DNA of 64,000 nucleotides from RGIG9608 sp045602425 (GTDB lineage: Bacteria > Bacteroidota > Bacteroidia > Bacteroidales > Paludibacteraceae). Below are positions 9,175 to 17,599 of this stretch, in pieces. The first letter of the stretch is position 1. Each line of letters opens with the position of its first letter. Where the stretch lies: NCBI GenBank assembly GCA_045602425.1, contig JAZSBO010000014.1, positions 124,001 to 188,000 on the forward strand, written 5' to 3'. A program made the translations under genes and the position numbers. Below the pieces are notes generated by a model. That model was not told the DNA's origin. It saw only the letters and a list, made by a program, of their open reading frames with translations, and made no database searches.

Positions 9175-9975
9175 TTATAAATAATTTATTTGATTTGTCT
9201 TAACTTTTGAAAAATGAACTGCAAATTTAGGCATTTTTTTTTGTAATTGTTCAAAAAATATCTCTTTTGTGAATTGTTCTGATTCAAAATGACCAATATC
9301 TGCCAATAAAATTTTTTCTTCGGTAGAAAAATAGGTGTGATATTTGACATCGGCTGTCAGAAAGACGTCGGCATTTTGGTCGATAGCATTTTGCAAAAAA
9401 TCGCTTCCGCTACCTCCACAAAGAGCCACACGCTTTATTTTTTTATTCAAAAGAGGTGAGTGTTTTACGCAATCAACAAAAAAAGTTTTTTTCACTCGAT
9501 TCAAAAATTCAAATTCGCTTTCCTCTATTGCAAGTTCGCCAATGACTCCGCTTCCTACATTTTTTCCGTATCTCTCATTTGGAACTAAAATTTGTACATT
9601 CTGTAAGCCTATTTTTTCGGCAATCTTGTAATTTACTCCGTTTGGTGCATTGTCCCAACATGTGTGTGCGGCATAAATTGCAATGTTGTTTTTTAAGGCT
9701 TTTGCCACGCAACGTTCTATATAATTCTGATTGCAAATTTGCTTTAATCCAGAAAAAATCAGCGGATGATGACTTATAATTATTTGACAATTAAGACATA
9801 AAGCTTCATCAATAACCTCTTCGGTTACATCGATGCAAAGTAGTGCCGATGATACTTTTTGTTCTTTATTCCCAATTATCAGACCACAATTATCGTAATC
9901 TTCTTGCCAAAAAAGTGGAGCAAAATCTTCCAAAATTTCACAAATTTCCCCAATCGTACAACTAAATTTTTCCAT
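9175..9975 (-). CDS. Nif3-like dinuclear metal-center protein, short form
   Basis: A 266-residue YbgI/NIF3 family protein. Metal-binding motifs are visible: ISHHPLIF (residues about 68-75), AAHTCWDNAPNGVN near 100, ADVKYHTYF near 210 and DIGHFESE near 225. Many Bacteroidetes members are about 365 residues with an inserted PII-like domain between the two halves. That insert is absent here. The family forms hexameric rings with two metal ions per subunit. A GTP cyclohydrolase-like role has been proposed but is not settled. The gene is packed 2 bases after hemW. Confidence 0.9.
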   Translation of the reverse strand: MEKFSCTIGEICEILEDFAPLFWQEDYDNCGLIIGNKEQKVSSALLCIDVTEEVIDEALCLNCQIIISHHPLIFSGLKQICNQNYIERCVAKALKNNIAIYAAHTCWDNAPNGVNYKIAEKIGLQNVQILVPNERYGKNVGSGVIGELAIEESEFEFLNRVKKTFFVDCVKHSPLLNKKIKRVALCGGSGSDFLQNAIDQNADVFLTADVKYHTYFSTEEKILLADIGHFESEQFTKEIFFEQLQKKMPKFAVHFSKVKTNQINYL

Positions 9976-9977
9976 AA

Positions 9978-11090
9978 CTAAATCATCAACTCTTGTATTA
10001 TGCTATCCGACAAAAGTATTCCTTTTTGTGTTAATTTCAAATGGTTGTTTTTCTCTTCGAGTAATTGATTTTCCAAAAAGTGTTGAGCCGATTTTTTGCA
10101 ATAATCATAAAATTTTCTTTCAAAATTTTGAGTAAGAAAGTGCAAATCAACACCTTCCTTCTTTCTCAAATTAGTAATTATCAATTCATTATAAATATCT
10201 TCTTGAGAAAGTTGTTCCGTTTCGAAATAATCACAAAGAGAAATATATCGTTTTGTGTCGCAAACGTTCCATTGACGAGATGTGCCATTGTACGAATGAG
10301 CTCCACTACCAAGACCTAAATAATAAGTTCCGTTCCAATACGAAGAATTGTGCTTCGATCTCCTTTCTGGTTTTGCAAAATTGGAAATTTCGTAATGCTC
10401 AAATCCATTAGAAGTCAGTTTTTCAATTGCAGTTTGATACATCAAAATAGAAATTTCTTCATCAATCTCGTTGAATAGTTTTAGTTGCCTTTGTTGTTCA
10501 ATTTTTGTCCCATTCTCAAAGGTTAAACCATAAACAGAAATATGTTGAACGTTAAGTGCTATCGCTTTATCTAAATTTTGTTCAAATGATTCTGGAGTTT
10601 GCAAAGGAAGACCGAAAATCAAGTCGATGCTTATGTTTGAGAAACCATTTTGTTGGCAACATTTCACAGCTTCTTCTGCTTGCTTTGCCGAATGACGCCG
10701 ATTGATGAACTTTAATTCGTTGTCATTAAGGCTCTGAATGCCAATGCTCAAACGATTGATTGGCAAAGTTGTAAGTTGTCGAACGTATTTTTCCGACAAA
10801 TCATCAGGGTTGCATTCGAGTGTAATTTCTTCGCAAAAAGAAAGATTGAAATTTTGATTTAATGTGTCAAATATATTTTCTAAATCTTCAAATTCAAGAA
10901 GTGAGGGCGTTCCTCCTCCAAAATAAATTGTTTTTATACACTGATTTTCAAGATAGTTTTTTCGCAAAACAATCTCTTTTTTTAGTGCTTCAATATATTC
11001 TTTTTTCAAAGAAAAATTAGTTCCAGAATGGAAGTCGCAATACGTACAACGCGTTTTGCAAAAAGGAATATGGATGTAGATTGCTGACAT
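9978..11090 (-). CDS. hemW: HemW, radical SAM heme chaperone
   Basis: A 370-residue radical SAM protein of the former coproporphyrinogen oxidase-like group. The cluster motif CKTRCTYC is near residues 11-18 (CxxxCxxC), with GGGTPSLL near 55 and KHNSSYWNG near 240, the HemW-type HNxxYW signature. HemW inserts heme into respiratory proteins rather than oxidising coproporphyrinogen. It heads the operon hemW, nif3-like, zinc-ribbon protein, rlmB, pseudouridine synthase, read from a promoter that diverges from murA. Confidence 0.93.
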   Translation of the reverse strand: MSAIYIHIPFCKTRCTYCDFHSGTNFSLKKEYIEALKKEIVLRKNYLENQCIKTIYFGGGTPSLLEFEDLENIFDTLNQNFNLSFCEEITLECNPDDLSEKYVRQLTTLPINRLSIGIQSLNDNELKFINRRHSAKQAEEAVKCCQQNGFSNISIDLIFGLPLQTPESFEQNLDKAIALNVQHISVYGLTFENGTKIEQQRQLKLFNEIDEEISILMYQTAIEKLTSNGFEHYEISNFAKPERRSKHNSSYWNGTYYLGLGSGAHSYNGTSRQWNVCDTKRYISLCDYFETEQLSQEDIYNELIITNLRKKEGVDLHFLTQNFERKFYDYCKKSAQHFLENQLLEEKNNHLKLTQKGILLSDSIIQELMI

Positions 11091-11118
11091 AAAAAATAGT
11101 TATTTTATCTACCAAAGG

Positions 11119-11126
11119 CAAAGATA
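11119..11126 (-). promoter_or_regulatory. -7 box for the hemW operon
   Basis: CAAAGATA on the plus strand reads TATCTTTG on the minus strand, matching TAnnTTTG. It would start transcription about 23 bases before hemW. No convincing TTTG lies at the right distance. Confidence 0.45.
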
Positions 11127-11150
11127 CGCTTTTCTATCAAAGAAAAAACG

Positions 11151-11158
11151 TACTTTTG
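11151..11158 (+). promoter_or_regulatory. -7 box for murA
   Basis: TACTTTTG matches TAnnTTTG and gives a leader of roughly 17 bases before ATG 11180. It faces away from the hemW box 25 bases to the left. Confidence 0.5.
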
Positions 11159-11179
11159 TATTCAAATAACAATAACAAT

Positions 11180-12490
11180 ATGGCATTTTTTGAAATCATA
11201 GGAGGCAAAAAATTAAGTGGAGAAATAATACCTCAAGGGTCTAAAAACGAAGCACTTCAAGTTTTATGTGCAACACTACTCACACAAGAAGAGATAACAA
11301 TAGAAAATATCCCTAATATACGTGACGTTAACAAACTTATAGAATTACTAAAATTTTTAGGTGTTAAGACAGAGAAAACAAGCAATGACACTTACACTTT
11401 TTGTGCAAAAGACATAAATATAGCTGCTTTACACGATAAGGAATACCTAAAAAAAGCGACAGAATTAAGAGGATCGATTATGTTGGTAGGTCCACTTTTG
11501 GCACGTTTTGGGTATGCTGTTGTGCCACAACCTGGAGGTGATAAAATTGGGCGACGGAGATTGGATACACACTACATTGGATTTCAAAAATTAGGAGCAG
11601 AAGTTGCTTTCAGCGAAGAATTATGTTGTTATGAAATAAAAGGGAAATCATTACAAGGCAATTATATGCTTCTTGACGAGGCTTCTGTTACAGGAACTGC
11701 CAATATTGTAATGGCATCGGTATTAGCCGAAGGAAAAACAACAATTTTTAATGCCGCTTGTGAACCTTATCTTTTTCAACTATGTTCAATGCTCAATCGT
11801 ATGGGAGCAAAAATATCAGGTGTAGGTTCTAATCTATTAACCATAGAAGGCGTAAAAGAATTACATGGCTGTAAGCATCGTATGTTGCCCGATATGATTG
11901 AAATCGGCTCATTCATTGGTTTAGCAGCGATGACAAAATCGGATATCACAATAAAAAACGTAGGATTTGAACATTTAGGAATAATTCCTCAAACATTCTC
12001 AAAGCTTGGAATTCAAATGAATTTAAAAGGAGATGATTTACATATTCTTTCGCAAGATTCGTACACAATCGAACGATTTATGGATGGTTCTATTTTAACA
12101 ATATCTGATGCTCCATGGCCAGGTTTCACTCCCGACCTTATCAGTATTGCGTTAGTTGTAGCTATTCAAGCAAAAGGTAGCGTTCTTATCCATCAAAAAA
12201 TGTTTGAAAGTCGACTCTTTTTTGTTGACAAACTAATTGATATGGGTGCACAAATTATACTTTGCGACCCTCATCGGGCAACAGTTATTGGACTTGGGCA
12301 ACAAACTCCACTAAAAGCTGTAAATATGGTTTCGCCTGATATTCGTGCTGGTGTTGCGTTGCTAATTGCTGCACTTTCAGCAGAAGGGAAAAGCAGAATT
12401 GACAATATAGAACAAATTGACAGAGGTTATCAAAATATTGATCTTCGTTTACAACAAATAGGAGCAAATATTAAACGTTGTGATTACTAA
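11180..12490 (+). CDS. murA: MurA, UDP-GlcNAc 1-carboxyvinyltransferase (Asp-type)
   Basis: A 436-residue EPSP-synthase fold enzyme for the first committed step of peptidoglycan synthesis: it transfers enolpyruvate from PEP to UDP-GlcNAc. The start is ATG 11180 (MAFFEIIGGKK), since the upstream frame would begin inside the promoter. Family residues include SKNEAL (Lys22, Asn23) and the loop PQPGGDKIGRRRLD near residues 116-129. At the position of the catalytic and fosfomycin-target Cys (Cys115 in E. coli) this protein has Asp121. Asp-type MurA enzymes, as in mycobacteria and chlamydiae, are active but not alkylated by fosfomycin. Confidence 0.97.
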   Translation: MAFFEIIGGKKLSGEIIPQGSKNEALQVLCATLLTQEEITIENIPNIRDVNKLIELLKFLGVKTEKTSNDTYTFCAKDINIAALHDKEYLKKATELRGSIMLVGPLLARFGYAVVPQPGGDKIGRRRLDTHYIGFQKLGAEVAFSEELCCYEIKGKSLQGNYMLLDEASVTGTANIVMASVLAEGKTTIFNAACEPYLFQLCSMLNRMGAKISGVGSNLLTIEGVKELHGCKHRMLPDMIEIGSFIGLAAMTKSDITIKNVGFEHLGIIPQTFSKLGIQMNLKGDDLHILSQDSYTIERFMDGSILTISDAPWPGFTPDLISIALVVAIQAKGSVLIHQKMFESRLFFVDKLIDMGAQIILCDPHRATVIGLGQQTPLKAVNMVSPDIRAGVALLIAALSAEGKSRIDNIEQIDRGYQNIDLRLQQIGANIKRCDY

Positions 12491-12524
12491 CTACAAAAAA
12501 CAATCGAATAAATCTTAATCAACT

Positions 12525-13394
12525 ATGATAGAATCAAAACCAAAAACAGCAATACTATTAATGTACTGCCCTGATAAACAAGGAATTTTGGCAGTAGTAA
12601 CCGATTTCATAAATAAAAATGGAGGAAACATCGTTTACCTTGACCAATACGTTGATAGAACAGAAAAAATCTTTTTTATGCGTGTAGAATGGGAACTAAA
12701 CGATTTTATCATTCCTGATGATAAAATCGAAGAATATTTTTCTACACTTTATGCACAGAAGTACAATATGACTTTCAAATTGTATTTCAGCAACAAACTT
12801 CCTCGTATGGCTATCTTCGTATCGAAAATGTCACATTGCCTTTACGATATGTTAGCTCGCTATACAGCAGGAGAATGGCAGGTAGAAATTCCCCTTATCA
12901 TTAGCAATCACCCTGATATGCAAGAAACAGCAAAACGTTTTAACATCGAATATTATTGCTTACCAATAACCAAAGAGAACAAACAAGAACAAGAAACAAG
13001 AGAACTTGATTTATTAAAAAAATACAATATAAATTTCATTGTATTAGCACGATATATGCAAGTTTTATCTGCAAATTTCATTAACCATTACGAGCAAAAA
13101 ATCATCAACATCCACCATTCATTCCTACCTGCATTTGTTGGAGCAAAGCCTTATCATGCAGCTTTTGAACGCGGAGTAAAACTCATCGGAGCAACAAGTC
13201 ATTATGTAACCAACGATTTAGATGCAGGACCAATTATTGAACAAGACATTGTACGCATTTCGCACAAAGACACCGTAGAAAATCTTATTGCCAAAGGTCG
13301 CGATTTAGAAAAGATTGTTTTGTCAAGAGCAGTAGGGAAACACATTGAAAGAAAAATTTTAACTTACAAAAACAAAACTGTTGTCTTTAATTAA
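12525..13394 (+). CDS. purU: PurU, formyltetrahydrofolate deformylase
   Basis: A 289-residue enzyme hydrolysing 10-formyl-tetrahydrofolate to formate and tetrahydrofolate, balancing one-carbon pools and feeding formate to purine synthesis. Residues about 8-85 form an ACT domain (MYCPDKQGILAVVTDFINK). The C-terminal formyltransferase domain has NIHHSFLPAFVGAKPYHAA near 205-223 and DLDAGPIIEQD near 240, holding the catalytic Asn, His and Asp. Length is typical. It lies 34 bases after murA and 19 before the sulfatase-like gene on the same strand. Confidence 0.95.
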   Translation: MIESKPKTAILLMYCPDKQGILAVVTDFINKNGGNIVYLDQYVDRTEKIFFMRVEWELNDFIIPDDKIEEYFSTLYAQKYNMTFKLYFSNKLPRMAIFVSKMSHCLYDMLARYTAGEWQVEIPLIISNHPDMQETAKRFNIEYYCLPITKENKQEQETRELDLLKKYNINFIVLARYMQVLSANFINHYEQKIINIHHSFLPAFVGAKPYHAAFERGVKLIGATSHYVTNDLDAGPIIEQDIVRISHKDTVENLIAKGRDLEKIVLSRAVGKHIERKILTYKNKTVVFN

Positions 13395-13413
13395 GAAAGT
13401 GAAGATATAAAAT

Positions 13414-14883
13414 ATGGAAGCTTGCTCTATATTATTACTCTTTGGTATTCTGTTTTTTATATTTTGCTCTTTTTCAACTAACAAAATCATTCGTAGCTTA
13501 ATTGCCGCAATAGGTTCTTTATTTATTGTTGCACAAACAGCATCATTTTACTTTACTCAAACTTTTATAGGGTATCAGTTTTATGTACATTGCAACTTAA
13601 ATGCCACCAACGGATTCTCACAATATTTCTTTTCCCACATTATTGTAGCAGTAGTTTTATTTAGCACTTTATTTTTGTTTTTTTTCAAAAAGAGAATTTA
13701 TCCAAAAAGTTTTATCTTTAAAATTCTATCCGTTTTTTACATCGTATTGTCAACTTTTGCGATTTACTCAAATCAAAAATTCAGGAACGATAGTAGCACT
13801 CTAAAATCTATTTTTAGCACTGAAGCCATATCTTTTCAAAACGCTCTAAATCAAAACAATATGAGCGATTATACATTAGCACGACATATTGTATGCAAAA
13901 ACAAATCAATAAGAAATATCATTGTTTTATCTTTAGAATCGTACGAAAAATCATTTCTTGAAGACCCTCAATTTGAAAATCTGACACCAAATCTTAGGCA
14001 ATTAAAACAAGATTGCCATTATCACGCTTTAACGCCAAACATTGGTAGTACATGGACAAGCGGGTCGATTTATACCTACCTAACAGGATTTCCTGCATTT
14101 TTTGGCATACACGGAAATTCCATATTTCAAACATCTTATCATACCGAAATTGCAAGCGTATCTCAAATACTCAAACAAACAAACCACAATACATTTTTTA
14201 TCATCGGTAATGCCGAACATTCAGGATTACAAGATATGCTTACCACTTTGTCAGTGGATTCTATCATTGACAATAGAACATTCAAAAACACCTACCCCGA
14301 AAGCAACTATGGATTAAGAGATAAAGATTTATTTGACATTGCAAAAAACGTTATCTCCGAACAAAAAAGCAACAATCAAACTTTTGCGATATTCATCTCA
14401 ACTACAGACACACATGCTCCTAATGGCATCTACGACAAACGTATGGAACACATTCTCAATCGCAAGAATTATAAAAACGATTTAGAGTTTATGGTTGCTG
14501 CTGTTGATTTTATGATTAACGATTTTGTATCATTTTTAAAACAAGAAAATATTTTAGAAAATACTACCTTATTTATTTTTCCCGATCATCTTAAAATGGG
14601 GAATCCTACAATGTTTAACGATAGTGAACGAGGATTATTTCTCTTAAGTAATTCGAGCAACGATTTACTTAAAATCGAAAATAAAAATCCGATATATCAA
14701 ATAGATTTACCAAAAATCATTCTAAATGGAGCTGATATCCAACACAATGCAAGATTCTTAACAGATTACATCAATAGCGATATTAGCTATTTAGAAAAAC
14801 ATATAGAGCAACTAACAGCTATAAATATCAATGGATTATTAAGAAGCGATACGACACGTATTCCTAAAAAATTCAATAAATAA
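13414..14883 (+). CDS. LtaS-like membrane sulfatase/phosphotransferase
   Basis: A 489-residue protein with about four or five N-terminal membrane helices (residues 1-120) and a large extracytoplasmic alkaline-phosphatase-fold domain. Visible metal-site motifs are LSLESYEKS (residues about 170), TWTSGSIYTYLTG near 215 with a likely Thr nucleophile, STTDTHAPNG near 330, and PDHLKMGNP near 390. The layout matches the LTA synthase/phosphoethanolamine or phosphoglycerol transferase group, which modifies envelope glycans or lipids. The donor and acceptor cannot be told from sequence. Its last 11 bases overlap the convergent thioesterase gene. Confidence 0.88.
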   Translation: MEACSILLLFGILFFIFCSFSTNKIIRSLIAAIGSLFIVAQTASFYFTQTFIGYQFYVHCNLNATNGFSQYFFSHIIVAVVLFSTLFLFFFKKRIYPKSFIFKILSVFYIVLSTFAIYSNQKFRNDSSTLKSIFSTEAISFQNALNQNNMSDYTLARHIVCKNKSIRNIIVLSLESYEKSFLEDPQFENLTPNLRQLKQDCHYHALTPNIGSTWTSGSIYTYLTGFPAFFGIHGNSIFQTSYHTEIASVSQILKQTNHNTFFIIGNAEHSGLQDMLTTLSVDSIIDNRTFKNTYPESNYGLRDKDLFDIAKNVISEQKSNNQTFAIFISTTDTHAPNGIYDKRMEHILNRKNYKNDLEFMVAAVDFMINDFVSFLKQENILENTTLFIFPDHLKMGNPTMFNDSERGLFLLSNSSNDLLKIENKNPIYQIDLPKIILNGADIQHNARFLTDYINSDISYLEKHIEQLTAININGLLRSDTTRIPKKFNK

Positions 14884-15592
14884 GTCGCATTTTACAAACT
14901 GAATCTGTAGCTCGTTTTATTTCAAAAAGAATCTCATTCTCTGATTTTTCTTCTTTATAGAATGCCAAATTATCGCCTAATAAGGCCTCTGTCATGTAAT
15001 ACAACTCAAAACGAGAAATATGATTATTTTTAAAAAATATTGTTGGATCATCGATCATATCCAATAGCCATTCTATGTATTTTGCACTATTAGCATGATA
15101 ATTCAAATCTATATCGCTATATTTTACCTTATATTCAAACAAAGGATCTGTCTGAATTGGAGGCATTTTTCGAGGACGATTGCAAAGAGCAGGTTTATCA
15201 ACTACAAACGAAGCATACTCATTTGTTAAATCTGTAGCACGGCGAGTTTTCATATCTATCATTGCCCAAATAGAAGTTGATGCTCCTATAATATTGCCAA
15301 CAGTATCTTTTATACAAAAATTTCTTGTGGTAAAAAGTCTTCCTGCATTCTCAATCCACGTTTCAACTGCAAACTCTTCATCTTGCAAAGGGAAACGATT
15401 CATTTCTACAGCAATACGCGACAAAACCCATGTAAAATTATCAGTTTGTAAATGCTGAATACCAAAATGATTTTCAAAAGCATTTCGCCCTGCCGTTTCT
15501 AACAAATAGCCAATTAAACGAGTAATTTTCAATTTCTTAGTAAAGTCAACATCTTGTAATGTCACTTTATAAGAATACGTAGCTATTTTCAT
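14873..15592 (-). CDS. acyl-ACP thioesterase (FatA/FatB-like)
   Basis: A 239-residue double-hotdog thioesterase that releases fatty acids from acyl carrier protein. Family signs are TYSYKVTLQDVDFTKKL at the N-terminus, WVLSRIAVEMNRFP near residue 56, WIENAGRLFTTRNF near 80, and the second-hotdog motif VKYSDIDLNYHANSAKYIEW near 155, which carries the conserved Asp/Asn/His region. Bacterial members of this plant-like family are common in Bacteroidetes. It precedes the DUF4290 gene's neighbour group on the minus strand, 5 bases downstream of DUF4290. Confidence 0.9.
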   Translation of the reverse strand: MKIATYSYKVTLQDVDFTKKLKITRLIGYLLETAGRNAFENHFGIQHLQTDNFTWVLSRIAVEMNRFPLQDEEFAVETWIENAGRLFTTRNFCIKDTVGNIIGASTSIWAMIDMKTRRATDLTNEYASFVVDKPALCNRPRKMPPIQTDPLFEYKVKYSDIDLNYHANSAKYIEWLLDMIDDPTIFFKNNHISRFELYYMTEALLGDNLAFYKEEKSENEILFEIKRATDSVCKMRLIY

Positions 15593-15597
15593 TTTTA

Positions 15598-16182
15598 TTA
15601 TTTTTTTCTATGATTATTCTGACGTGTTTTTTTTCGTACTATCAAATCGCGTGAATCTTTTAGTGCTTCGTCTTTAAATGTCAACTTCCCTCCCGACAAC
15701 TCCAATAAATCATTTTTTATTTTATCATCATCAACAGCATCTTTATTCCACGTAAGATACTGCTTTTTCATATAATTAGCAATGAACGAGACAAAATAAT
15801 CACGACGTTCTTCATCATCCATTTCTAACGCTACACTTATCATATCGTGTACTAAACTTCCATAATGCATATAACGTATTTTAGAAGAAGGATACGGAAC
15901 TTTTTGTTTCATATCTACACTTTTACCTTTGGGCGTTATTTCATAAGGATAATCTATATCGAGTTGGTAACGCGACATCATTGCCAAATGATCCCAAAGT
16001 TTATGTTTAAACTCTGGCACATCACGCAAACAAGGGAACATATTTCCCATTACATTTATAATAGTTTGAGCACAATTCATACGTTCTTCTCTATCAGAAA
16101 TCGTAATAGCGTGTTCTACCATTTGCTGTACATTACGCCCATATTCAGGCATTATCAGATCTGTTCGTTTTGGGTATTCCAT
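15598..16182 (-). CDS. DUF4290 family protein
   Basis: A 194-residue protein of a family seen almost only in Bacteroidetes. It begins MEYPKRTDLIMPEYGRN and continues VQQMVEHAITISDREERM, both hallmarks of the family as I recall it, and ends in a basic tail (KKTRQNNHRKK). It is mostly helical with no signal peptide. No biochemical role is established. It sits 8 bases after tsaB and 5 bases before the thioesterase gene, within one minus-strand transcription unit. Confidence 0.88.
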   Translation of the reverse strand: MEYPKRTDLIMPEYGRNVQQMVEHAITISDREERMNCAQTIINVMGNMFPCLRDVPEFKHKLWDHLAMMSRYQLDIDYPYEITPKGKSVDMKQKVPYPSSKIRYMHYGSLVHDMISVALEMDDEERRDYFVSFIANYMKKQYLTWNKDAVDDDKIKNDLLELSGGKLTFKDEALKDSRDLIVRKKTRQNNHRKK

Positions 16183-16190
16183 TTTATTTC

Positions 16191-16880
16191 TTAGAATTTT
16201 TGTTTTGGTACAGTTGCAATAAACTGTTTCAAGTAAAAAGGTTCAAAATAAGCAATATCTTTAAAATCTTTCTCAAAAAATGCATTTTCTGCTAAATGAA
16301 TCATTGCTTGTGCAGATGGAAAAACATTTTCAAAAAAAGACGCATTATGATGATTTAATGTTGCCTCGCACTTTGTAGATCCATTACCAAAAAAACAAAT
16401 TCGTTTCTCCTCCAACAAGTCATCATAACATCCACTTTCAATAATATCGGCAGATATTGCTCGTTGTAGCGATAAATTTGTGTCATAAAATGCAGTATAA
16501 ACCTCCATTCTTCGGGCATCTATCATCGGGCAAAGCAAAACATCGTTTTCTACTTTTTGTCTTTCAAGAAAAGCATTTGCCATTATTTTCAAAGTATCAA
16601 TGGCAATAAGAGGCACATTCCAGCCATAACACAACCCTTTGGCAGTAGAAACTCCTATACGCAATCCTGTATAAGAACCCGGTCCAGAACTAACGGCTAC
16701 GGCATCGATTTGTAACAATTTCTCTTGTAAAAATTCTGATACTTCTTGTAAAAACAAAGGTAAAAGTCGGGCATGCGATTGTGCTTCGAAATCAATTTTA
16801 TGCAACAAGCAAACACCATTTTCCGATAACGCAACCGAACAAACAGTCGTTGAAGTTTCTATATGAAGTATTACTGCCAT
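16191..16880 (-). CDS. tsaB: TsaB, tRNA threonylcarbamoyladenosine biosynthesis
   Basis: A 229-residue ASKHA-fold protein that partners TsaD in making t6A37 in tRNAs reading ANN codons. The N-terminal LHIETSTTVCSVALS and the motif VSSGPGSYTGLRIGVSTAKG near residues 63-82 are diagnostic. It lacks the metal-binding HxxxH of TsaD, as expected for a scaffold subunit. It heads the minus-strand unit tsaB, DUF4290, thioesterase and diverges from gmk with about 100 bases between starts. Confidence 0.95.
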   Translation of the reverse strand: MAVILHIETSTTVCSVALSENGVCLLHKIDFEAQSHARLLPLFLQEVSEFLQEKLLQIDAVAVSSGPGSYTGLRIGVSTAKGLCYGWNVPLIAIDTLKIMANAFLERQKVENDVLLCPMIDARRMEVYTAFYDTNLSLQRAISADIIESGCYDDLLEEKRICFFGNGSTKCEATLNHHNASFFENVFPSAQAMIHLAENAFFEKDFKDIAYFEPFYLKQFIATVPKQKF

Positions 16881-16896
16881 ACGAGATTCTGGTGGA

Positions 16897-16904
16897 CAAA
16901 ATTA
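16897..16904 (-). promoter_or_regulatory. -7 box for tsaB
   Basis: CAAAATTA on the plus strand reads TAATTTTG on the minus strand, matching TAnnTTTG, and would give a leader of about 10 bases before tsaB. Confidence 0.45.
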
Positions 16905-16948
16905 CGTTATTTTATCCTTAACGAGAAAACATATTCATTAAAATTCAA

Positions 16949-16956
16949 TAATTTTG
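16949..16956 (+). promoter_or_regulatory. -7 box for gmk
   Basis: TAATTTTG matches TAnnTTTG and lies 26 bases before ATG 16983. Its position supports the short gmk start over longer in-frame alternatives that would begin upstream of the promoter. Confidence 0.5.
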
Positions 16957-16982
16957 CAATTAAAAAGCAATCTTCATTTATT

Positions 16983-17549
16983 ATGGGAAAATTGATTATA
17001 GTATCTGCTCCTTCGGGTGCAGGAAAAAGTACACTTATCAGTCATCTATTATCTATTGGATACGATTTTTCGTTTTCTATTTCAGCTACAAGTCGCCTAC
17101 CGAGAGGCACTGAAAAAAACGGTGTCGAATATTTCTTTTTATCACCAGAAGTATTCAGACAAAAAATTCAAAATCAAGAATTTATAGAATACGAAGAGGT
17201 CTATCCAAATTGTTTTTATGGCACTCTGAAATCAGAAGTTGACAATGCTTTAAACAACGATAAAACAATTCTTTTCGATGTTGATGTCAAAGGAGGACTT
17301 AACATTAAAAATATTTATAAAGAAAAAGCTCTTGCTATTTTTATCGAGCCACCTTCAATTGCTACACTGCGAGAGCGACTATCAAAAAGAAACACCGATT
17401 CAAAAGAAATGATTGACAAACGAGTTGCCAAAGCTTCTGAAGAAATAACCTACGCACCTCAATTTGACGTTACAATAGTAAACGACAATCTTGAGACAGC
17501 AAAAAAAACTATCGAAACGACTGTAAAAAATTTCTTGGCAAACAATTAA
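16983..17549 (+). CDS. gmk: guanylate kinase
   Basis: A 188-residue nucleotide kinase converting GMP to GDP with ATP, the step directly after GuaA in guanine nucleotide supply. P-loop SAPSGAGKSTL is at residues 8-18. The GMP-binding region SATSRLPRGTEKNGVEYFF follows, with the YGTLKSEV motif near 80 and the lid containing RLSKRNTDS. The start is placed at ATG 16983, which gives the normal length and follows a promoter box. An upstream in-frame start would overlap tsaB and add 40 unrelated residues. Confidence 0.96.
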   Translation: MGKLIIVSAPSGAGKSTLISHLLSIGYDFSFSISATSRLPRGTEKNGVEYFFLSPEVFRQKIQNQEFIEYEEVYPNCFYGTLKSEVDNALNNDKTILFDVDVKGGLNIKNIYKEKALAIFIEPPSIATLRERLSKRNTDSKEMIDKRVAKASEEITYAPQFDVTIVNDNLETAKKTIETTVKNFLANN

Positions 17550-17562
17550 AAAACTACCTTTG
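17535..17562 (+). promoter_or_regulatory. promoter for thrS
   Basis: TACCTTTG at 17555-17562 is a consensus -7 box, with a TTG at 17535-17537 at slightly short spacing (17 bases). Transcription would begin near 17567, giving a leader of about 33 bases. Confidence 0.55.
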
Positions 17563-17599
17563 CCATTCATATAAAAACCATTTGTAAGGTAAAAATAAA

